From Spinellus fusiger (Eukaryota; Mucoromycota; Mucoromycetes; Mucorales; Phycomycetaceae): a DNA stretch of 64,000 nucleotides. A program made the position numbers and the translations under genes. Under the pieces are notes generated by a model, which worked only from the letters and a program-made list of their open reading frames with translations, was not told the DNA's origin and ran no database searches. Numbering within the stretch: position 1 is the first letter of the stretch; every line of letters begins with the position of its first letter. Shown one piece after another: positions 56,944-64,000 of the stretch. The stretch spans positions 62,001-126,000 of the forward strand of contig JALLLS010000009.1 in the NCBI GenBank assembly GCA_025094145.1. Direction: 5' to 3'.

Positions 56944-58893
56944 ATGCTGCTGGATACACCAAGCACCACTCCTGTAGTCGAGACACAAGACAAGAAATAC
57001 AGTATCACCCCACAACCATCGTATGCTAACCAGGGAGCCACCATGGGCCAACCCTCTTTTGATATTGGCACTGTGAGTCTAGTTGTATGTGTACATTTCC
57101 TAAACTGCAACATTTTCAGATGGAATGCTCTTCTGTTTCATCGCAGTGCTTTAATCACTACGCACTTCCTCTTCACAGTCCATCTCTCCCAGTCTCCCCC
57201 TATTTAAAGCAAGAACAAGTCTATCCATCAAAGCCCTCTTGTGGTTTTGATCTCTCTGCTGAAAATCCCAGACATCCATTGTACATTGCATCTGCACCTA
57301 TTGTCAAAAGCCAGGCCTCTGAGTTTAGCTACTCAACACAGTTTAGCACTCTGCAAGATAAGTCACTTGCGGCAGACTATTTCACAAGTTACACCATGAT
57401 GGATGGGGTGACTGAGGATGTCAACTCAGTAGAACCACTGTCTAACCCACAGCCACAAGGCCAGTGCGAGAAATCCAGCAGCATGGCTTTGTATGGACCT
57501 GAATTCATGCAGTTTGAAAAGGAAATCCCGAGTGACATCTACTATCCCTTAGGACTTGACTCGTTTTCTTCTTTTGAGCCGCAAGCGTCAGTGAATAAGG
57601 ACTTTTATCGACCTTCTGTGCTTGTCACAATACCACTTCTACCGAGCAGCTCAATACCAAATGTACTACCACAGTCTTCACCTCATAGATCCTCCAATAG
57701 AAATCCACCAGTGGAGCTACAGGCACAGACAATTCACAATGTAAGAAAAGAAAGAAAAGAAAAGAAAAAAAAAGAATGCAGAAGCTATTATTATAGTAGA
57801 ACAGCTACATATATTCATATTAGAGCACCTCCATGAACCCTGTGTCTACCTATGAATTAGATTGTTTAAATGTCTGTCCACCAATGTTCAGCCAAAGAGT
57901 GGCTATAGAGAGTTATAAGCCAGAAACACAAACACCCTCTTTGCCCTACTATTTGCCATACCAACATACTCTGGTAGTACCTAGTCATAAAGACAACAAC
58001 GACATGTCCAAAGATCATAGCATCAAGGTTGAGTCTTCTTATCCTTGTGGCCAAGAGATACCTGCGCCTGAACATGCCTTACCTTCTGAAAAGAGTGAGA
58101 CCCCATCCTCAGGCCAAGACAAGGATGAAGAGAGACATCATTTGAATGCAATGCCTCTTATTAACAGTCCCTTGTCGGTGGAGATGGAGACATCCTCTCA
58201 TGCACAGCTACCTGAATCTGTGGTTGTATTCGAACAAGAGAAAGGTAATCAAAGGAAGAAATTGAAGAGATTGAAGAGATAGAGAGAGAGAATACAAGGA
58301 CATTTGTTGGGTTCACTACTGACTCTTTTCTAACCCTTTTCTTTACTACCAAAACAGTAGACAGGCAGGCAGGCCAGGACACTATTGAAAAAGAACAGAA
58401 CTGTCAATGGAATGGTTGTTCTTTTGAGTTCAATCATCTAGAGGCCTTGGTGAGTCATATAAAATATGACCATATTCAAAGTGGCAAGGTAAGAAACCCC
58501 ACTATAAAACAAATACCCATCTCTCCTTAGACTCTCTATTTCTGTGGCTGGCGAAATTGTTCGAGAAATCAGAAAGCGTTCACAAAGCGCCATAAAATGC
58601 ACAACCATCTACGTACACATACCGGTGAACGCCCCTTTTTATGTACTAAGCCAGGTAAGTAATAATAAATGTATCTATGAAATAACACTTCTGCTTTACT
58701 CTTTTCTTCAGAGTGTGGTAAAAAGTTTTCTCGGCCTGATTCCTTAGCTACCCATACAAAGATCCACTCCAGCATCCGGCCCTATTTATGTAATTTTGAA
58801 GAATGTGGGAAGGCTTATTATCATATACGTTCGCTGCGTAAACATGAGCGTGGGCACATGAATGCAGAGTGTCAGAAACCCTTTTTTCAGTAA
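56944..58893 (+). CDS. C2H2 zinc-finger transcription factor, GLI/AEBP2-like fingers
   Basis: About 500 residues in six or seven exons. Exon 1 (56944 onward) reads MLLDTPSTTPVVETQDK; exon 2 starts MECSSVSSQCFNHY; exon 3 starts at 57824; fingers begin in the exon after 58358. The N-terminal 350 residues are disordered, Ser/Pro/Gln-rich, likely activation sequence. Four C2H2 fingers follow: QWNGCSFEFNHLEALVSHI, then CGWRNCSRNQKAFTKRHKM with HNHLRTHTGERPFLC, CGKKFSRPDSLATHTKIH, and CNFEECGKAYYHIRSLRKH. Spacing C-x4-C in the first fingers and the long second finger are characters of the GLI/Zic/AEBP2-type set. The protein ends NAECQKPFFQ. All junctions used are GT-AG. Target genes unknown. Confidence 0.85.
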
Positions 58894-59380
58894 ACCCAAT
58901 GCCTATAAACACTGGAGAAGCGATAGAAGATGGAGTACAGGTCTTGGATGTCAGTCATGGTTCTCATTCAGAATCAGTCGCCTTGCATTGGTCAAATGAA
59001 CTGTGATTTCGTTTTTTTTTTCATAGCTATTACTTAGTTCTTTATATATTATTTCTATAGCCTATTATTATTTATTGTACTTTAATATACATATTTTGTT
59101 TATTCAACATAAACTTATTCTCCACCATTGAATAATATCCCCAAAGAAATATCCCAAATTGAAGTGTAAAACAGGTAAAAGAAGGCCACTTATCCATTCA
59201 ATAGAGACTTGAATAAAAGAATGTGTGAGCTCAACTCATGTGACTCAACATGGTATTCTAAAAGCTATAGTGAACTTTCATCTCTTATCTTTCCTTTTGT
59301 ATCTTCTCCACATTGAACTAAAGTCATTCCTGATGCCAAAAACACCGCCTCTTCTTCTGCCAATCCTCAAAAATACGTTC
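58894..59380. other. intergenic upstream of the unknown acidic protein
   Basis: AT-rich. An in-frame extension of the next gene to 59225 is possible, but its sequence is hydrophobic and unlike the downstream protein, so it is probably leader. Confidence 0.5.
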
Positions 59381-60241
59381 ATGGCGGAAAAAAGTGAAAT
59401 GAATGAGATGGACTTTCAAGCCTGGAAAGCATATAGAGAAGCCCATGACTCTGACTGGCAGCTATCTCAACAAACATCTGATGAGCAAAATAACCCAAAA
59501 AGTGTCTTGGATGAGTATGAGGATGTAAATCAATATTCACAGGGTCATTATACAGATCATGATGAACAAGACAAATCACCCAATCTAGATGATATCTTGG
59601 ATGAATTAGATGATGCACATAGCCAACATCAACCATTACTCTTTAAAGAGAATCAAGAGGTACGTATTTTCACCAGAGATAAAAGACCTGATTTGCAACA
59701 GGAGTACAACAAAGAAAATGGGTCTGTTAAATGATGGTCTCTAGATAGACAGCAAAGATATATTTCTTATGCTTGACTATTCAGCCCATCACCTAAGATG
59801 CACTTGGAGTATCAATCCAATAGCTTTGAGTGTCCTCCAAGAACGAGTCTTAACTCTGCACGTGCTCTCAGTGAATGTTTTTCTGGTGATTGTTTTATGT
59901 GAGATGATCAACTTATTTTCAATCAGAAACGAGAAATATCATTTGCGAAACCCTAGAGAACTTAATACAGCACATCTAGTAAGTGTATAGTTTAATATGT
60001 AAACTCATGTATGAAAAGCCATACAGAAGAGGAACAGCAGAATCTACTGAAGAATATACAAGCTGCCAAATCTTTCTTGAATGAAGAAGGTGATATTCTT
60101 TTTCAGAACTGGCAAACTATCCGTTCTCATGCAGTCAGCATCACACAAATATCATCACAAGATCATTTTCAGCCTACTCACCAACAGGCCCAAAGCACTT
60201 ATGATGGCTCTGAAATACAGATCAATAGATTAAGTGAATAA
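59381..60241 (+). CDS. unidentified acidic multi-exon protein
   Basis: A hydrophilic protein starting MAEKSEMNEMDFQAWKAYRE with a central acidic block (NLDDILDELDDAHSQHQPLL). The first exon runs to about 59720 (QEYNKENG). It appears to splice to 59789 or so (GPSPKMHLEYQSNSFECP), then over a short intron to NEKYHLRNPRELNTAHL, and finally to a helical C-terminal exon (NLLKNIQAAKSFLNEEGD, LFQNWQTIRSHAV) ending at 60241. The last junction is not fixed by eye. Length is about 230 residues. No domain is recognised. The alternation of acidic disordered and helical regions suggests a nuclear scaffold or regulator, but this is only a guess. Confidence 0.5.
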
Positions 60242-61312
60242 ATTACAGTGTGAGCAGTATTTTCAGTGGCTCTTTTACTCTTCTGTATCTATTTCAGGAT
60301 GAATAAAATATATAATTATATGTCTCTTAATGAATAATCTAGACACCTTTTTATTTATTTTTATATTAATGCAACTTGTTATTTTGGTATAGTTTTTATT
60401 ATTATTGAAAATAAAATAAAAAAGACTAGTCTATAATACATATGAATATTCATTGTTTACTATTCAGGTCTTCCAGATTTTACAATGAAGAATATGCTGT
60501 CTAAAAAGAGTATAACTGTGTATACTTTATCCTATATGGTTTTTGGTTCTTCTCTGATTTAATGTCTATTTAAGGCTGGTGATTCAATCAAACCACTTTA
60601 TGAAAAATAGACTATATTAACATCCAAGGGGTCTATTAAGAAATAAAAGTAGCAAAAGAAGGAATATACATTTCTAGTGGGTCAAATTTGATTTTGCTAT
60701 GGCACCTACACACTCACAGTACTGTAGGTGGCTATTCTACATGGGAATGAGCCACCAAGTATACTTATCAAATCAATAATAAAATAGAACATATAGGGGG
60801 TTGAATCCATACAGACTTTGTGGTTTTTATATATTTTGTTTTTGTTTTTATATTGAAGATTGAATGAAAGATTGAATGAAAGATTGTTCTTAGTCTTTCA
60901 GTATTCTCACCAAAGTTCAGATAAAATAAAATAAATATAAAGTAAATCGGGTCATAATAATTGGTCATGGGTAATAAAAGTATAACAAGATGTTTACAGG
61001 GGCTCTTTGTTTCGACACTTACCAAAGGAGATTTAAAAAATGTTAAACGAAAAGCTATATAAAACGTCTACAGTAACATCTTTACGTCATTAAAATTTGA
61101 TTCATCTTGAAAAGTAAGTCAAGAAAACTAAACTCTTCAACTGGGTTCATCTAGGAATCCTGTGTCTTTCTTGGTTCATTTGTCAACCCATACAGTGCTG
61201 GCCTCAAGGGTCATTGTACAATCTCTCACAATTTACAGTCAGAAGTAACAGGTATGTATTGGGTTAAGTACAACACCCAATTGAGCATCTGTTTAAATAC
61301 CGTATTTTACTC
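60242..61312. other. AT-rich intergenic
   Basis: No gene recognised. Contains a short tandem gattgaatgaaa repeat near 60856-60885 and a CTACAC-type palindrome near 60700-60730. Confidence 0.5.
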
Positions 61313-63799
61313 TACACACCTAAAGATTTTCTGGCCTTTAAGCGGTGATATCTCCTTCCTTTTACATCGTGGATAAGATTTTTGTTACGGATCTGTATTT
61401 AAAATCAAAGGTTTGTAAGTATCTAAATTATTATTTCCTTTTGTAGTATACCTCACTATCAAATTGTATTATCAATAGAATATAGTGTTGATGAATAAAA
61501 TTGTTTATTGTAATAGTATAGATAATGCTATAGTATGTACTATAGCCACTGCCAAAGTACACTCCCTCATAGAAATAGAATCCACACTCTAAAAGCCTTG
61601 TGCTTTATCCTTGGGAGATGGATAACTATGCTCAGGAGCATACCTTAGGTCTAAAAGATAGTATTAGAAATAATACTTTGTTATCATTAAGTACTATTAT
61701 TGAGAACAGTTACAATGAGACAATCGAGGTAATTATGAATACTGAGTCAATAAATGAATACACTGTTCTTAATATAAGTGACATTGGTTCTATTTTATGG
61801 ACAATGACCACTGAAGTTAATTCCGTGTGAGTCCTATAATAAACATTTTTTAAGTAGTGTCATACTGCAAATACTGTGGGCCTAAGGATAACACATTATG
61901 TTAAACAATAAATGCAGTGACTGAGTTGCAATGTCAGGTTTACTTCTTCCTTTTATCCAACTTTATAGTGTTTAATTACACAGTCCATAGTCAATGCTAA
62001 AACAGACAGACAGTGAGAAGGTTCTTTTCAAACACATTAGCCAACCAAAGAAATAATATGATTTCATTGTTCATGTATTTCCTTTTATATCCCAAAAATA
62101 TTCTGTTACCATAAAACAAGACACACAGGACCTCGTAAGGCTGGTTACTCACACAGAAATTGACAGAAAAGAGAAGGATATGGGCTGACAGAAGGCAAAC
62201 TGGTAGTTGTAATAATAATGGCACCAATGTGGAAATAAAGAAAGAAAATAAGTCGAGAAAAAAAAACAGTCAGTTGCTCAAGTCCTTAAATCCTATCTTG
62301 TTTATACTTTAGTAAGCTGTTTGGATCAAAGTCTATTTTATTAAAGATGTAGATGACTACACTTTTTATACTAATTTGCTATTTCTTTTTTTTTACTATG
62401 AATTTGAATATTTTGCTATTCTCAATTAATAGCTATGGCTTTCATAGAACATCCAAGCAGACTGGAAAGGGTAATTGTCTTATCCTACAGTGTGTATAAT
62501 TTTAGTTTTGTATTTTAAGGCCATAAAATTCCACAAAGTGATTTTATTGTAAATAAGGTTTCTCTCTTCCCTTGAAACATACATAGGACAAGAGGAGGGA
62601 ATTCATCTCTGAATTTACTGAGATGTTATTATCGTATAGCTTTGATCCTTATAGCTTATATATATATAAGTAACCTCAAAACCCATACTATGTGACTGTA
62701 AAATATATCCTTTATTATGCAATAAAGAGTACTAAGGTTATCAACAGGACCACTAGAGAGATAAATATATAGATATTTGGTCTTTAGCAGGGACATAACA
62801 CACGATTTGGGCACAATGGGTAACTAGGCAACTGTTTTTAAGCAATTCTTTTCTTTTCTAAAATGTTGTTGTAGTCTGCATTACTTTGGTAGTTCTGATT
62901 AAGCAAATGACTTATGAAATTTCTTTTTGCTCTCTTCTGCTTGGATATTAATACCTGCTAATTACACTGTCTGTTGTTCTTCATAACTTCTACCCTCTTT
63001 ATTTTGTTTGCTTTTGTCTGGCTTAAGAACCAACAGTTGTGATCTGGTGAATGTTTGTGTATGTTTATTATGTCTGACATATTAGTCAGTTTCTATTTTA
63101 TATTATATTATTTTATTATTGAAAAGGGGTATTGGCACCTAAAAGGATTGGAGTATGCTCCCACCAAGCTGCCAGTCGTTGCTTATAGTGCAAGAATGAA
63201 AGGAGAAGACACTATCAAATTTAAAGGCCATTGTGTTGGTTTGACGAAAGTTTTATATCAATCATTGAAAAAAAGAGACAAAAAGATGGAAATCTTCTTG
63301 TAGTTGATGTTGATAAGTTTTGAACATCGAGAGTAACATGATTGACCTCTCACCCAATATGAAAAGCTCTTTTAACAGTTATTCTTATTTTTGTTCTCAA
63401 GATCTGCCATACTTGCAACACAAATATCCTCACTGAGGTATTAGTAAATTTCAACAGTATCCGCGCTTGCCAAAATTGTGGAGTTGCTTGGAACAGAGAT
63501 GTGAATGCATCAAAGAATATCTATACAATTGCAGAAGAGTGTTTAAATAGTCGCCACCGACCAGTTCCATTCTGTAGAAAAGAATAGATATTCGTATTTG
63601 TATTCATATTATATATCGCCACATCGAAAGTGGTTTCCTTCGGGATTTAGATATTTAGAGGTAAATCTACATAATAATCTTTATTTAAGAACTAACATGA
63701 ATACATGATTTATTTTTGCTCCTTTTCAAATCAATGTCATTTTTAAACAATTGTAGTTTGACTATTTCCTTTTATGTCCTAAAGATCTCTTGGTGTGTA
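61313..63799 (+). mobile_element. composite TA-flanked element, copy D, with Fanzor remnant
   Basis: The left end is TA-CACACCTAAAGATTTTCTGG and the right end GATCTCTTGGTGTG-TA. The left 0.8 kb (to about 62110) is a full B-type unit in inverse orientation, ending in a degenerate copy of the inner terminal word (CCTTTTATATCCCAAAAAT). The right part from about 62690 matches element C. So D is either a full-length ancestor of which A/B and C are deletion derivatives, or two elements side by side. The B-type part holds the conserved decayed frame (LYPWEMDNYAQEH, 61600-61830). Confidence 0.8.
63055..63587 (+). pseudogene. Fanzor nuclease C-terminal remnant with intact zinc ribbon
   Basis: The + strand carries KGYWHLKGLEYAPTKLPVV and FKGHCVGLTKVLYQSLKKR, then after a frameshift LVVDVDKF-stop-TSRV (RuvC-II region). 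An uninterrupted end of about 60 codons follows, with both zinc-binding pairs (ICHTCNTN and ACQNCGVAW), the RuvC-III motif NRDVNASKNI and the tail SRHRPVPFCRKE, stopping at 63585-63587. Frameshift and stop show it is a pseudogene. Compared with copy C the C-terminus is better preserved. Confidence 0.8.
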
Positions 63800-64000
63800 A
63801 AAGTAAAGAAGTCCTAATAAAGACATTTTCTATTTCCCTTTTATACTCCCAGTATTAGTTTATAAGTTCAGAAAAAACTCAGATCGAATAATTAAAATTT
63901 ATCATTATAAAATTTAAGAATATTAATATTCAGTAGTCTGTGAAAGCTTGTAATCTTATTTCCTTTATCTAGAGCGATGAAATACTTGATGGGGTGGCCA

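Noticed and set aside
1..64000. CRISPR array
   Set aside because: The tandem repeats present (8-bp and 13-bp units, microsatellites) have no unique spacers, and the genome is eukaryotic.
1..64000. tRNA, rRNA or snRNA genes
   Set aside because: No A-box/B-box pair with a cloverleaf, no rRNA core and no U6-type start were found by eye; a covariance scan would be decisive.

Overview
This window looks like a nuclear contig from an early-diverging filamentous fungus, most likely Mucoromycota and probably Mucorales. The evidence is AT-rich intergenic DNA, many very short GT-AG introns (about 35-70 bp), a conventional fungal gene set (VAC7, DSC3, VTC4, MTR10, GID1/RanBPM), an apparent propionyl-CoA carboxylase alpha subunit, and many decayed TA-flanked Tc1/mariner-like elements, some carrying Fanzor (eukaryotic TnpB-like) remnants. 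No species can be named from sequence alone. Exon structures were assembled by eye; several (VAC7, ALG3, PPP4R2, NDUFA1, nitrilase, forkhead, PPR) sum exactly to whole codons. Layout, left to right: a 3' gene fragment and an 8-bp TATATAAG array; VAC7 (+); a TA-flanked element with a second transposon nested in it; ALG3 (+); MTR10/transportin-3 (-) divergent from PPP4R2 (+); GID1/RanBPM-type CTLH subunit (-); a gene-poor AT-rich stretch of about 8 kb (14.3-22.3 kb) holding a Tc1 remnant and a second TA-flanked element; a secreted Ala/Ser/Thr-rich, probably GPI-anchored protein (+); VTC4 polyphosphate polymerase (-); a Tc1-like element filling the gap to PCCA (-); DSC3 (-); a Fanzor-remnant element; a 1,047-residue PPR protein (-) divergent from a carbon-nitrogen hydrolase (+); a forkhead factor (-); a gene-poor repeat region (42-47.7 kb) with a further Fanzor fragment, an LTR-like repeat pair and a MITE; an intact ORF of four exact 57-codon helix-turn-helix repeats (+); a Tc1 pseudogene; a SulP sulfate transporter (-); NDUFA1 (-) and a Maf nucleotide pyrophosphatase (+) with a Tc1-like element between their starts; a C2H2 zinc-finger factor (+); an unknown acidic protein (+); and a composite element with a Fanzor remnant at the right edge. 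The genes are ordinary dispersed eukaryotic loci, not a pathway cluster, although VTC4 (vacuolar polyphosphate) and VAC7 (vacuolar PI(3,5)P2) both act at the vacuole, and DSC3 and GID1 are both ubiquitin-ligase subunits. The most unusual items are: the stand-alone protein of four tandem HTH units with an exact 171-bp period; the TA-flanked family carrying Fanzor ends (RuvC-III motif and zinc ribbon) with a shared non-coding 3' flank that could be a guide-RNA region; an NDUFA1 gene whose first coding exon is only the ATG; and repeated insertion of short transposons into gene promoters and intergenic gaps.
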